From positions 62,001-126,000 of the forward strand of contig JACKOP010000005.1 in the NCBI GenBank assembly GCA_024234165.1: a stretch of 64,000 nt of DNA, read 5' to 3'. The DNA is from Pseudomonadales bacterium. GTDB lineage: Bacteria > Pseudomonadota > Gammaproteobacteria > Pseudomonadales > UBA5518. Position 1 is the stretch's first letter; every line of letters starts with the position of its first letter. A model generated the notes under the pieces. It saw only the letters and a program-made list of their open reading frames with translations, made no database searches and was not told the origin of the DNA. Shown piece by piece: positions 41,447-50,076 of this stretch. The translations under genes were made by a program, and so were the position numbers.

Positions 41447-41523
41447 TGGTCGGAGTGAAAGGATTCGAACCTTCGACCCCTGCCTCCCGAAGGCAGTGCT
41501 CTACCAGGCTGAGCTACACTCCG
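41447..41523 (-). tRNA. tRNA-Pro (CGG)
   Basis: 77 nt cloverleaf with acceptor stem CGGAGTG/CACTCCG, anticodon loop CTTCGGGAG (anticodon CGG), T-loop GTTCGAATC and encoded CCA. Confidence 0.96.
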
Positions 41524-41618
41524 ATGGGTCTTGCGCTGCGGCGTGCCTGTACGCGCGGGCGGCATTGTAATGGAAACTTCCTGCAGGCGATACACGCGCG
41601 AGCACCGTGCAGATGCCC

Positions 41619-41849
41619 TCAGGCATGCACGTCGAGCAGTGCGCCGATGATGGCGTTGCCGGTTTCGACGACGCGTGCCGACGCGGCGACCTGCTGCTCG
41701 GCAACACTCAGATCCACTACGGCGTCGACCAGCCCGGCCGGCTCGCGGGAGACGCTGCCTGCAGCGATACGCGCACCCGCATCCTGCGCGCGCGCCATTC
41801 CCTCGCGGATTCCGTTCCATCCGGCCTGGCTCACCGATGTCGTATTCAT
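41619..41849 (-). CDS. Small protein resembling flagellar rod C-termini
   Basis: 76 residues. The C-terminal half (DAVVDLSVAEQQVAASARVVETGNAIIGALLDV) has the heptad and length of the C-terminal helix in flagellar rod/hook proteins and in small unnamed proteins of many gammaproteobacteria. It has no signal peptide and stands alone between tRNA-Pro and bioD. No flagellar gene is near, so the function is unknown. Confidence 0.5.
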   Translation of the reverse strand: MNTTSVSQAGWNGIREGMARAQDAGARIAAGSVSREPAGLVDAVVDLSVAEQQVAASARVVETGNAIIGALLDVHA

Positions 41850-41993
41850 ACAGTTCGTCTCCCCATTGCGGCGCTCTGCAACGATGGCAGCGCGAGCCCC
41901 GGCTCCATGCCGAAACTCGAAGCGCCCGCGGATCCATCACGGTCGAGCATAGTCTACACACGACGCGATGGCGGCGTCGTGAACGACTCGACA

Positions 41994-42686
41994 TCAGGCA
42001 CGATCCCGCAGCAACGGACTCAGGTCGAGTCGCGGTGCCACAAGTTCGGCCGTGATCCCCGCCTGCCACGGGATCAACCCCAGGCGCGGCGCGCCGAGCA
42101 ACGCATCCAGCGTGGCAACATTGTCTTCGATGTACGGCATGCGCGGGTCGATCACGTTGGCAACCCACCCGGCAAGCCGCAGGCCATCGGCGCGGATCGC
42201 CGCAGCGCTGAGCAACGCATGGTTCAGGCAGCCGAGCCGGATCCCGACCACGAGCACCACCGGGAAGCCAAGCAGACGTGCCAGATCGGCCAGCGTCTCG
42301 TTGTCGGCGAGCGGAACCCGCCAGCCACCGGCACCCTCCACGACCACGAAATCGCACGCGCGCTGCAACGCGGGTTCGCAGCGTGCATGCAGTTCACGCG
42401 CCGTCAGTCGCACACCAGCAGCGGCGAGCGCGAGGTGCGGTGCAATCGCCGGCTCGAGCGCCACCGGATTCACTTCGTGGTACGGCAGCGCCTGGTTCAT
42501 CGTGCGCTGCAGCAGCTCCGCGTCGTCGTTGCGCAGTCCGTGCACGGTGCGCCGCGCGCCTGCGGCGAGTGGCTTCAATCCGATCGTTCGCATCCCGCGC
42601 GAGCCGGCGGCGACCAGCAGCGCGGCAGCAACCAGCGACTTGCCGACCCCGGTATCGGTGCCGGTGACGAACACCCGCTCAGTCAT
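41994..42686 (-). CDS. bioD: Dethiobiotin synthetase
   Basis: 230-residue ATP-dependent carboxylase that closes the ureido ring of dethiobiotin. The P-loop GTDTGVGKS (about 8-16) and VVEGAGGWRVPL (about 108-119) are typical. The start MTERVFVTG overlaps the end of the bioHC fusion by 8 nt, so it is the last gene of the coupled bioB-F-HC-D operon. Confidence 0.95.
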   Translation of the reverse strand: MTERVFVTGTDTGVGKSLVAAALLVAAGSRGMRTIGLKPLAAGARRTVHGLRNDDAELLQRTMNQALPYHEVNPVALEPAIAPHLALAAAGVRLTARELHARCEPALQRACDFVVVEGAGGWRVPLADNETLADLARLLGFPVVLVVGIRLGCLNHALLSAAAIRADGLRLAGWVANVIDPRMPYIEDNVATLDALLGAPRLGLIPWQAGITAELVAPRLDLSPLLRDRA

Positions 42687-44241
42687 CGGCCCTCTCCAGC
42701 ACCAGGTGGATGACTCGCCAGGTGGCAGGCAGGGATCCGTCGGGATTCGCGAGCGCCGCGTACGCATCCTGCAGGCGTTGCCAGGTGTCACGTCCGGCAA
42801 GTCCGGCGGCGCGTCCGGCGTTCAGATTGTGCGCACCCAGCGTGCGCAGCTCGTGCGCCAGCGCACGCACATCGGCGTACGCCGGCCGGTGCTGGCGCTG
42901 CGCCAGCGCACGCACGCGCAATCCCGCCGCGCATGCAGCCGCGACGAGTGACGACACCGTCTCGAAACGGTTCACGTGAATTCCGTCGTCCACCGCGCGC
43001 CAGGCAGCACGCAGCTCCCACAGCGTGTCGTCGGCAAGCGTCGCGATTGCCGCCTGTCCGCCGGGCGCGAGCACGCGTGCGATCTCGGCGAAGGCCGGCA
43101 GCGGATTCGCGCACCACTGCAGTGCAAGGTTCGAGAACACCAGCCCGATGCTGGCGGGCGCCAGCGGCAACTGTTCGGCATCGCCACACACCCATTCGAT
43201 ACGGTGATCGGGCGCGCCCGTGCGTGCGTGGCGCAGCATGCCCTCGGCGATATCGACCGCGACTATCGCAGCATCCGCGTAACGCGCAGCGAGCTGCACG
43301 GCGAAATGCCCCGTCCCGCAACCGAGGTCGAGCACCCGCCGCGCTGCAGCCGGCGCCAGCATCGCGAGCAGCGCTGCACCCGTCTCGCGCTGCAGCGAGG
43401 CAGCCGCCTCGTAGCCCGGCGCCGCGCGCCCGAACGAAGCCGCGATATCGCGCTTGCGCGCCGCAGCCGGCTGCCGCGAGCCGATGCGGGCGACAATGAA
43501 ATCCCCGATCCGCATCGTCAGCGCCTGCGCAGCACTCAGGAACGGCGCATGCGCTGCACCGGGCACGACCCACACGCTCGCCTGCGGCTGCAGGCGCAGG
43601 TATTCATCTGCGAGGCGCACATCGACAATTGCATCCCGCTCGCCGAGCACATGCAGTACCGGCGTTGGCAGCGTCGCCAGGTGTGTGCGCAGATCGGGAG
43701 CGGCGAGCGCGTCCAGCGCCACCTGCAGCTCGTCGGCAGACGCCGACGCCGGCGTGGCGGCAACGCGCAGCGCGTGCGCGACTTCGCGCGCCCGGCGGTC
43801 GCCGTGTGCCTGCAGCGCCACGAAGCGGGCGAGCTGTGCTGCGGGATCGCGTGCGAGACCAGCGCGAAACGCTTCCCAGCTCGCACCTTCCATGCCGAGT
43901 GGCCAATCCGCGTTGCGCAGGAAGCAGGGGCTGGTGGCGATCGTCACCAACCCCGCGAGATGGTGCGGCTCACGCAACGCGAGCTGCAAACCCAGCGTGC
44001 CGCCGAGCGACCAGCCGACCAGCACGGAACCGGCGGGAATCCGCGCCTGCAGCCAATCGAGCAACCGCCCGGCATCACGCGCGAAGGATTCGCCATGGCA
44101 CATGCCGTGCGCCGGCAGTTCGAGCACCTCGACCTCGGCCAATTCGCCCAGCCGGTGCGCAAGATCCGTGAATACCGCAGCGCTGCTGCCCCAGCCGTGC
44201 AACAGCACCACACGCGGGCACGGCGAAACACCGGAATTCAC
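42679..44241 (-). CDS. bioH-bioC: Fused pimeloyl-ACP methyl esterase (BioH) and malonyl-ACP methyltransferase (BioC)
   Basis: 520 residues. The N-terminal alpha/beta hydrolase (about 5-250) is BioH-like: oxyanion HGWG, nucleophile Ser78 in VGWSLGG, Asp in GERDAIVD and His in PGAAHAPF. The C-terminal half (from about 255) is BioC-like: KRDIAASFGRAAPGYE then the SAM motif VLDLGCGTGHFA. BioC methylates malonyl-ACP to disguise it for chain elongation; BioH removes the methyl group from pimeloyl-ACP. One protein thus opens and closes the pathway. The GTG start overlaps bioF (GTGA). Confidence 0.92.
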   Translation of the reverse strand: MNSGVSPCPRVVLLHGWGSSAAVFTDLAHRLGELAEVEVLELPAHGMCHGESFARDAGRLLDWLQARIPAGSVLVGWSLGGTLGLQLALREPHHLAGLVTIATSPCFLRNADWPLGMEGASWEAFRAGLARDPAAQLARFVALQAHGDRRAREVAHALRVAATPASASADELQVALDALAAPDLRTHLATLPTPVLHVLGERDAIVDVRLADEYLRLQPQASVWVVPGAAHAPFLSAAQALTMRIGDFIVARIGSRQPAAARKRDIAASFGRAAPGYEAAASLQRETGAALLAMLAPAAARRVLDLGCGTGHFAVQLAARYADAAIVAVDIAEGMLRHARTGAPDHRIEWVCGDAEQLPLAPASIGLVFSNLALQWCANPLPAFAEIARVLAPGGQAAIATLADDTLWELRAAWRAVDDGIHVNRFETVSSLVAAACAAGLRVRALAQRQHRPAYADVRALAHELRTLGAHNLNAGRAAGLAGRDTWQRLQDAYAALANPDGSLPATWRVIHLVLERADD

Positions 44242-45407
44242 GCCAGTCCCGCCCGGGCCAGTGCGTCGAGCAGTCGATCGACCTGCGCTTCGCTGTGCGC
44301 CGCGCTCAGCGTCACGCGCAGGCGCGCCTGCCCCTGCGGCACCGTGGGCGGGCGGATCGCCGGTACCAGCAGGCCGTCGGCATCCAGACGATCGGCGATG
44401 CGCAGCGCATCGCCTGCAGCACCCACCAGCAGCGGCTGGATCGCGCTCGCCGACGGCAGCAGCGACAGCCCAAGCGCACCGGCACCGGCGCGAAAGCGCT
44501 CCACCAGGCGCTGCAGGTGCACACGCCGCCACGGCTCGTCCGCAACGATACGCAGGCTTTCAGTGACGGCGCACGCCAGTGCGGGCGGCATCGCGGTGGT
44601 GTAGATATAGGTACGCGCGAACTGGATCAGCGTTTCAATGAGCTGCGCACTGCCGGCGACGAAGGCACCCGCCACGCCGAGCGCCTTGCCGAGAGTGGCC
44701 ATCAGCAACGGCACTTCGGCGGCGCCTACAGCGTGCTTTTCCAGCGAACCGGCGCCCCGCTCGCCGAGCACACCGAAACCGTGCGCGTCATCCACACAGA
44801 GCAGCGCTCCATGGCGTGTGCACGCCGCGGCAAGCGACGCCAGTGGCGCCTCGTCCCCGTCCATGCTGAACACGCCGTCGACGGCGACGAACACACGGCG
44901 CGCGCCCTGCACGCGCGCCAGCCGCCGCTCGAGGTCCTCGACGTCGTTGTGCCGGAAGCGCTGCGGACGCGCACCGCTCAACAGCGCGCCGTCGAGCAAG
45001 GAAGCATGATTGAGCCGGTCCTGCAGCGCCACGTCGCCGCGTGCGAGCAGCGCGGCAGCCACGCCGAGGTTGGCGGCGTAGCCGCTGCCGAACAGCAGGG
45101 CGCGTTCACGACCGGTAAAGCGGGCGAGTTCCTCTTCGAGCGCATGGTGCGCCGGGGTGTGTCCGCAGACCAGATGCGAGGCACCACTGCCGACGCCGTA
45201 GCGGCGGGCGCCTTCGCAGAACGCGGCGATGACGCGCGGATCGTTCGCCAGGCCGAGGTAGTCGTTGCTGCAGAACGCCAGCAGTTCGCGACCGTCGACG
45301 CGCACCAGCGGCGCGGTGGCGACGTCGACCACCCGCCGGCGACGGTAGAGCCCCGCTGCCTCGCGCGCAGCCAGCCGCTCGGCAAGATCGGCGTACGTGC
45401 GCGCCAC
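44238..45407 (-). CDS. bioF: 8-amino-7-oxononanoate synthase
   Basis: 389-residue PLP enzyme that condenses pimeloyl-ACP with alanine. Recognisable parts: FCSNDYLGLANDPRV, GSGASHLVCGHTPAHHALEE, DDAHGFGVLGERGAG and the PLP lysine in LMATLGKALGVAGAFV (about 238). It starts with GTG 15 nt after the bioB stop, and its stop overlaps the BioHC start. Confidence 0.95.
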   Translation of the reverse strand: MARTYADLAERLAAREAAGLYRRRRVVDVATAPLVRVDGRELLAFCSNDYLGLANDPRVIAAFCEGARRYGVGSGASHLVCGHTPAHHALEEELARFTGRERALLFGSGYAANLGVAAALLARGDVALQDRLNHASLLDGALLSGARPQRFRHNDVEDLERRLARVQGARRVFVAVDGVFSMDGDEAPLASLAAACTRHGALLCVDDAHGFGVLGERGAGSLEKHAVGAAEVPLLMATLGKALGVAGAFVAGSAQLIETLIQFARTYIYTTAMPPALACAVTESLRIVADEPWRRVHLQRLVERFRAGAGALGLSLLPSASAIQPLLVGAAGDALRIADRLDADGLLVPAIRPPTVPQGQARLRVTLSAAHSEAQVDRLLDALARAGLA

Positions 45408-45422
45408 CGCAGCGCAGCCGGC

Positions 45423-46454
45423 TCAGGCGCTGGCCGCGTCGTAGAACAGCTCCGGCACTGGAACAGGCGCTGTGGCCCCGACGGCAGGAGCGGGCACATG
45501 GACCTCGGCGCGCAGCCCCAGGCGCTCGAACAACACCGCATCACGCCGACAGGGCGCATTGGCGGTAGTGAGCAGTCGCTCACCACGGAAAATCGAGTTT
45601 GCACCGGCAAAGAAAGCCAGTGCCTGCGACTCATCGCTCATGCCTTCACGACCGGCCGACAGCCGCACGTGCGACGCCGGCATCAGGATGCGCGCCACGG
45701 CGATCGTGCGCACGAACTCGAATGGATCGAGGTCTGGCTGCTCCGCGAGCGGAGTGCCCGCTACGCGCACCAGCAGGTTCACCGGCACGCTCTGCGGATG
45801 CTCGGGCAGGTTGGCCAGCGCGAGCAGCAGGCCGGCGCGATCCTCGCGCCCCTCGCCCATGCCGACGATGCCACCGGCACACACCTTCATGCCCGCCGCG
45901 CGCACAAGCGCCAGCGTATCCAGCCGCTGCTGGAAGGTCCGCGTCGAGACGATCTCGCCGTAATACTCGGGCGAGGTATCGAGGTTGTGGTTGTAGTAGT
46001 CCAGCCCCGCCTCGGCGAGCGCGTCGGCCTGCCCGGCATCGAGCATGCCGAGCGTCATGCAGGTTTCCATCCCGAGCGCCTTCACGCCGCGGATCATCGC
46101 CACCAGCACACCGAGGTCACGATCCTTCGGCGAACGCCACGCCGCTCCCATGCAGAAGCGCGTCGCGCCACCCTCACGGGCGGCACGTGCAGCCTCGATC
46201 ACGCGCTCGACTTCGAGCAGCTTCTCCGGCTCCAGCCCGGTGTCGTAACGCGTGCTCTGCGGGCAGTACTTGCAGTCTTCCGGGCAGGCGCCGGTCTTGA
46301 TCGACAGCAGCGTGCTGACCTGTACCTCGCAGGGATCGAAGTGGGCCCGATGCACCGTGTGGGCACGGAACAGCAGTTCGGGAAACGGCAGCGCGAACAG
46401 CGCTTCGATCTCGGCACGCGTCCAGTCGTGACGAACGGCACTTGCATTGGGCAT
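45423..46454 (-). CDS. bioB: Biotin synthase
   Basis: 343-residue radical-SAM enzyme that inserts sulfur into dethiobiotin. The CxxxCxxC cluster motif is [13 protein letters not shown] (about 56-68). Other hallmarks are [12 protein letters not shown] and [10 protein letters not shown]. It is the first gene of the minus-strand bio operon and is divergent from comF; the 86 bp between the start codons contains the BirA-type operator. Confidence 0.96.
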   Translation of the reverse strand: MPNASAVRHDWTRAEIEALFALPFPELLFRAHTVHRAHFDPCEVQVSTLLSIKTGACPEDCKYCPQSTRYDTGLEPEKLLEVERVIEAARAAREGGATRFCMGAAWRSPKDRDLGVLVAMIRGVKALGMETCMTLGMLDAGQADALAEAGLDYYNHNLDTSPEYYGEIVSTRTFQQRLDTLALVRAAGMKVCAGGIVGMGEGREDRAGLLLALANLPEHPQSVPVNLLVRVAGTPLAEQPDLDPFEFVRTIAVARILMPASHVRLSAGREGMSDESQALAFFAGANSIFRGERLLTTANAPCRRDAVLFERLGLRAEVHVPAPAVGATAPVPVPELFYDAASA

Positions 46455-46518
46455 GCGGAACCCCGACAGTTGCGAGCAGGATGAAAGGGGGCTGGCAGTC
46501 TCGGCCCCACCACAATAC

Positions 46519-46551
46519 TTGTCAACCGGAATGGATTCCGATGGTTTACAA
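46519..46551. promoter_or_regulatory. BirA-type biotin operator between bioB and comF
   Basis: The inverted repeat TTGTCAACC-N15-GGTTTACAA matches the proteobacterial BirA site TTGTAAACC-N14/16-GGTTTACAA with one mismatch; extended arms ACTTGTCAACC/GGTTTACAAGT match at 10 of 11 positions. The spacer contains a second small palindrome GGAAT-GG-ATTCC. A BirA with an intact DNA-binding domain is encoded at 26936-27931. The right arm covers codons 1-4 of comF. Confidence 0.85.
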
Positions 46552-47230
46552 GTTCAAGCCCTTGTTGCCTGCGTGTTGCGTGCTCTGCGGTGCGGCGCTG
46601 CGGGGTGAACTCGATCTGTGTGCGCCGTGCGCTGCCGAATTGCCGCTGCACGAGGATGGGTGCCCGCTCTGCGCGATGCCGCTCGGCAGCGCGCACCTTG
46701 CACCATGCGGCCACTGCCAGCGCCAACCGCCCCGGTTCAGTGCCTGCGTCGCCGCGCTGCGTTACGAGTATCCGGCACGGGAACTGATTGCGCGCTTCAA
46801 GTTCCACGGAGATCTCGCCGCCGGACGCGTACTGGCGCACTTGCTGGCGCGGCGCATCGCTGCATCCGATCCCGGCCACTACGCCGGCACCGTGCTGGTG
46901 CCGGTGCCGCTGCACCGGACACGCCTTGCCGAACGCGGTTTCAACCAGTCCGAGCGCATCGCGCGCGTGCTTGCACGCGAACTCGTACTGCCGATGCTTC
47001 CTGCACTGGCTGCACGCGTTCGACGCACCGAAGACCAGAAGTCACTCGATGCCGGCGCACGCCGGCGCAACCTTGCCACCGCCTTCCATGCCGAACCCTG
47101 TGCCGGATTGCGCGTCGCGATCATCGACGATGTGATCACCACCGGCACCACTGCCGACGCCCTTGCGGCCACGCTGCTGGAAGCGGGCGCGGCGCGCGTC
47201 GAGGCGTGGTGCCTGGCACGCGCGCTGTGA
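46541..47230 (+). CDS. comF: ComF-family phosphoribosyltransferase-like protein
   Basis: 229 residues. An N-terminal zinc-finger-like cluster (CCVLCG, CAPCA, CPLC, CGHCQ; about 11-65) is followed by a type I phosphoribosyltransferase domain with [19 protein letters not shown] (about 125) and the PRPP loop [16 protein letters not shown] (about 188-203). ComF proteins act in DNA uptake, and type IV pilus genes are present at 59442-64000. The ATG lies inside the right half of the BirA operator. A TTG near 46567 is the only close alternative start, so the start is uncertain. Confidence 0.87.
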   Translation: MVYKFKPLLPACCVLCGAALRGELDLCAPCAAELPLHEDGCPLCAMPLGSAHLAPCGHCQRQPPRFSACVAALRYEYPARELIARFKFHGDLAAGRVLAHLLARRIAASDPGHYAGTVLVPVPLHRTRLAERGFNQSERIARVLARELVLPMLPALAARVRRTEDQKSLDAGARRRNLATAFHAEPCAGLRVAIIDDVITTGTTADALAATLLEAGAARVEAWCLARAL

Positions 47231-47236
47231 TGGAGT

Positions 47237-47959
47237 TCAGTCGTTGCGATTCGGGAACAGCAGCGCGCGCAGCCAGCCGAACAGGGTGTTGCCGGCAAGA
47301 AATTCACGGTCCAGCCGATCGGATTCGGCAACGTACGAAGCCGGATCCGCATAGAAGTCGGCCCGTGTCACGAACGGTCCGCCCGGATCGAGTTGCCTTA
47401 CCACTCGCGCCGGGTTGCCTGCGACCACCACGTTGGCAGGCACGTCGCGCGCGACCACCGCACCGGCACCGACGATGCTGTTGTCACCGATCGTCACCCC
47501 TTTCAGCACCGTGGCGCCGTCGCCGATCCACACATTGTTGCCGATGCGTATCGGTGCGGGTTCCGGATTGCGCTCGATGCGATCGTAGATGCCGTGCCAG
47601 TCGGAATCGGTGATGTAGGCACCGCTGGCGATCATGCAATTGTCACCGATCTCGATCGAATCACTCGCGCTGATGCGCACGCCTGGCGTGATCAGTGCGT
47701 AGTCGCCGATGCGGATCCGACCCTTCCCGGGACCACGCCCCCACACCGCGATGCGCACGCGCCGGTCGACCTCACCGATCAGCGTTGCGCAGTGACCGAG
47801 CGAGACGTTCGGGCCCGCGACGTGCACGAACCATGGCTTCATGTAGGTACCACCGTCGCCGAGAGAATCGAAACAAGGTCGCAGAAAATGTTCGGCGTAC
47901 CAGGCGCGAAAGACCAGATAAACGCGCTTCACCCGATAAGGCCTGTGATCCCGGCGCAT
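47237..47959 (-). CDS. Hexapeptide-repeat acyltransferase (LbH family)
   Basis: 240 residues with a left-handed beta-helix made of hexapeptide repeats (IRIGDYALITPGVRISAS, IRIGNNVWIGDGATVLKG, VTIGDNSIVGAGAVVARDVP). The end of the helix (VVAGNPARVVR) is that of the WbbJ/maltose acetyltransferase group, which acetylates sugars of surface polysaccharide or other acceptors. The start MRRDHRPYRVKRVYL was chosen because upstream sequence is the repeat region. It ends 6 nt from the comF stop (convergent). Acceptor unknown. Confidence 0.82.
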   Translation of the reverse strand: MRRDHRPYRVKRVYLVFRAWYAEHFLRPCFDSLGDGGTYMKPWFVHVAGPNVSLGHCATLIGEVDRRVRIAVWGRGPGKGRIRIGDYALITPGVRISASDSIEIGDNCMIASGAYITDSDWHGIYDRIERNPEPAPIRIGNNVWIGDGATVLKGVTIGDNSIVGAGAVVARDVPANVVVAGNPARVVRQLDPGGPFVTRADFYADPASYVAESDRLDREFLAGNTLFGWLRALLFPNRND

Positions 47960-48039
47960 GCGTACTCCCCCTGCAGACTCGATCCCGCAGATTACACGCC
48001 TGGCGGCACTCGCCGTGAGCGGCTGCGGCACCCATACCC

Positions 48040-48173
48040 GTAGGGGCGAGCGGCCGCTCGCCCGTACAATTTGGCTGCTCGCCCGTACGATTTGGCCGCT
48101 CGCCCGCACGATTTGGCCGCTCGCCCGTACAATTTGGCCGCTCGCCCGTACGATTTGGCCGCTCGCCCCTACG
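48040..48173. repeat. REP-like palindrome plus five-and-a-half 21 bp tandem units
   Basis: A 28 nt palindrome (48040-48067, same as 40632-40659) runs into five 21 bp units at 48056, 48077, 48098, 48119 and 48140, each starting GCTCGCCCGTACRATTTGGC with at most two changes, then a partial unit to about 48173. The units re-use one arm of the palindrome plus ATTTGGC. Two 18 bp copies of CGATCGCCAGTTGCCGCCT follow at about 48177-48213. There are no unique spacers, so it is not a CRISPR. Confidence 0.85.
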
Positions 48174-48310
48174 CCCCGATCGCCAGTTGCCGCCTCGATC
48201 GCCAGTTGCCGCCTCGATACGCCCGCGATCCCTCGGCGCCGTGGTCGCCGGCTTCAAGCCCGCCTCCACCTGGCGCATCGACGAATGGAGGAGAACACCG
48301 GCGAAAAGGC

Positions 48311-48520
48311 ATGGTGTCCAATTACTGGGGACGCGTCATCCGCGACGACGCGAAACGCCGGCATATCCAGGAATGCATCCGCAGCAATCCCACCCGCTGG
48401 CTCCATGCCATCACCCGTAGGGGCGACCGGCGGTCGCCCTCTCCCCGGCGTCGCCCTCTCCCCGCGTCACCCTCTCCCCGCGTCACCCTCTCCTCGCATC
48501 GCTCCCTGCTGCTCGACTAA
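48311..48520 (+). pseudogene. RAYT (REP-associated tyrosine transposase) C-terminal remnant
   Basis: The frame reads VSNYWGRVIRDDAKRRHIQE then CIRSNPTRWLHAITRRG. This matches the C-terminal end of Y1/RAYT transposases (pattern Y W .. V.RD....I..YI..NP..W). The HUH and Tyr catalytic region is absent. The frame then runs into another REP-like palindrome at 48418-48442 (GTAGGGGCGACCGG/CGGTCGCC) and CTCTCCCC repeats. Remnant and palindromes together look like a decayed RAYT/REP unit. Confidence 0.6.
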
Positions 48521-48557
48521 GCTGTCAGCCTTTCGTCGACGCCGACCGGAGACTTCG

Positions 48558-49379
48558 ATGCCCGTACCGCCCGTAGCCGCCTCCAGCGAACCAGATCATG
48601 TCTGGCACTCGATCCGTGCAGCGGCAGCGCGCGAGGCTCGTGACGAACCGGTGCTCGCCAGCTTCCTGCATGCGACGATCCTCAATCACGACAGGCTGGA
48701 GGCCGCACTCAGCTTCCACCTCGCGCAGAAACTCGGGAACCCGGCTGCCCCCGCGCTGCTGGTACGCGAAGTGATCGAACAGGCGTTTGCGAGCGACCCG
48801 TCCATAGGACACGCGATCCGCTGCGACCTGCGTGCCGTGCAGCAGCGCGACTCGGCGTGTCCGGATCACGCGGTCGCATTCCTTTTCTTCAAGGGATTCC
48901 ACGCGCTCGAGTCGTACCGCGTCGCGCACTGGCTGTGGTGCGCCGGGCGCCGTGCGCTGGCGCTGTTCCTGCAGCACCGCATTTCCTGCGAGTTCGGAGT
49001 CGACATCCACCCGGCGGCCCGCATCGGTTGCGGCATCCTGCTCGACCACGCGACCGGCGTCGTGATCGGCGAAACCGCCGTGGTCGGCGATGACGTCTCG
49101 ATCATGCAGGCGGTCACGCTCGGCGGCACCGGCAAGGTCGGCGGCGACCGTCACCCCAAGGTCGGTTCGGGCGTGCTGATCGGCCCCGGCGCGGGGATCC
49201 TCGGCAACATCCGCATCGGCGACGGCGCCCAGGTGTGCGCGGGCAGCGTGGTGCTCACCGAAGTGCCGGCGCACACCACCGTGGCCGGGGTTCCGGCGAA
49301 GGTGGTCGGCCGCCCCTGCAGCGAGCAACCGGCGCTCGAAATGAACCAGGCACTGGCCGGCAACCCCACACAGCCGTAA
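48558..49379 (+). CDS. cysE: Serine O-acetyltransferase
   Basis: 273 residues. An N-terminal helical SATase domain (about 10-145: VWHSIRAAAAREARDEPVLASFLH, ESYRVAHWLW) precedes a left-handed beta-helix with DIHPAARIGCGILLDHATGVVIGETAVVGDDVSI and the active-site His residues. It makes O-acetylserine from serine and acetyl-CoA for cysteine synthesis. GGAG lies 7 nt before the ATG. The long E. coli-like form is normally feedback-inhibited by cysteine. Confidence 0.94.
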   Translation: MPVPPVAASSEPDHVWHSIRAAAAREARDEPVLASFLHATILNHDRLEAALSFHLAQKLGNPAAPALLVREVIEQAFASDPSIGHAIRCDLRAVQQRDSACPDHAVAFLFFKGFHALESYRVAHWLWCAGRRALALFLQHRISCEFGVDIHPAARIGCGILLDHATGVVIGETAVVGDDVSIMQAVTLGGTGKVGGDRHPKVGSGVLIGPGAGILGNIRIGDGAQVCAGSVVLTEVPAHTTVAGVPAKVVGRPCSEQPALEMNQALAGNPTQP

Positions 49380-49391
49380 GTGGTGCCCGGA

Positions 49392-50042
49392 CTACCGGCT
49401 CAGCGTGGCCACGTATTCGGCGACTGCGCTGATGTCGTCGTCCGTTAGCCGCCCTGCAACATCGCGCATCACGTGCGCCAGGTCGTTGTCGCGTGTTTTC
49501 GTGCGATAGGCCTGCAGTTGCGCCGCAACGTAAGCCGCGTGTTGCGAGCCGATCGCAGGTGCCAGCGTAGTCGGTGGCAGTGTCATGGTGGCAGCCCAGT
49601 CCGCTTTACCGCCACCCGCGGGGCCATGGCAACCGGTGCAGGCGGGAACCACCTCGGGGCGTCCCTTGCCCTCGAAGTAGAGCTTCTTGCCTGCCGCGAG
49701 ACGGTCCTGGTTCGCACTCGCACCCTGCGAGACCGGCTGCGCGGAGAAAAACGCCGCCAGGTCTTCGATGTCCTGGTCGCTGAGGGGCTGCGCCATCGGA
49801 CTCATCTGATCGTTCTTGCGCCGCCCCGTCTTGAAGTCGTGCAACTGCTTCTCGATGTACAGCGGCAACTGACCGGCAAGCTTCGGCCAGGCCGCGACCA
49901 GGCTGTTGCCATCGGGTCCATGACAAGCCATGCACGCCGCCGCCTTGGTCCTGCCCGCTTCCACATTTCCTGCGGCAAGGACGGGCGATGTCCCGGATAT
50001 CGCGACCGCAACAGTTATCCCCGCTGCAACCAGAAAACGCAT
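49392..50042 (-). CDS. Dihaem cytochrome c (c4-like)
   Basis: 216 residues with a cleavable signal peptide (about 1-24, ending VLAAG) and two haem-binding motifs, CMACH at 37-41 and CTGCH at 135-139, each with a downstream Met as likely sixth ligand. The two homologous halves are typical of cytochrome c4, a periplasmic electron carrier to terminal oxidases. It is the last gene of the oxidase operon, 34 nt after the SCO gene. Confidence 0.9.
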   Translation of the reverse strand: MRFLVAAGITVAVAISGTSPVLAAGNVEAGRTKAAACMACHGPDGNSLVAAWPKLAGQLPLYIEKQLHDFKTGRRKNDQMSPMAQPLSDQDIEDLAAFFSAQPVSQGASANQDRLAAGKKLYFEGKGRPEVVPACTGCHGPAGGGKADWAATMTLPPTTLAPAIGSQHAAYVAAQLQAYRTKTRDNDLAHVMRDVAGRLTDDDISAVAEYVATLSR

Positions 50043-50076
50043 GGCTGTTCTCCTTGTGTATCGTTCGTTCACGTGG

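Noticed and set aside
48056..48173. Regular 21 bp repeats as a possible CRISPR array
   Set aside because: The units are directly adjacent with no unique spacers of constant length and no cas genes; they derive from the neighbouring REP-like palindrome.
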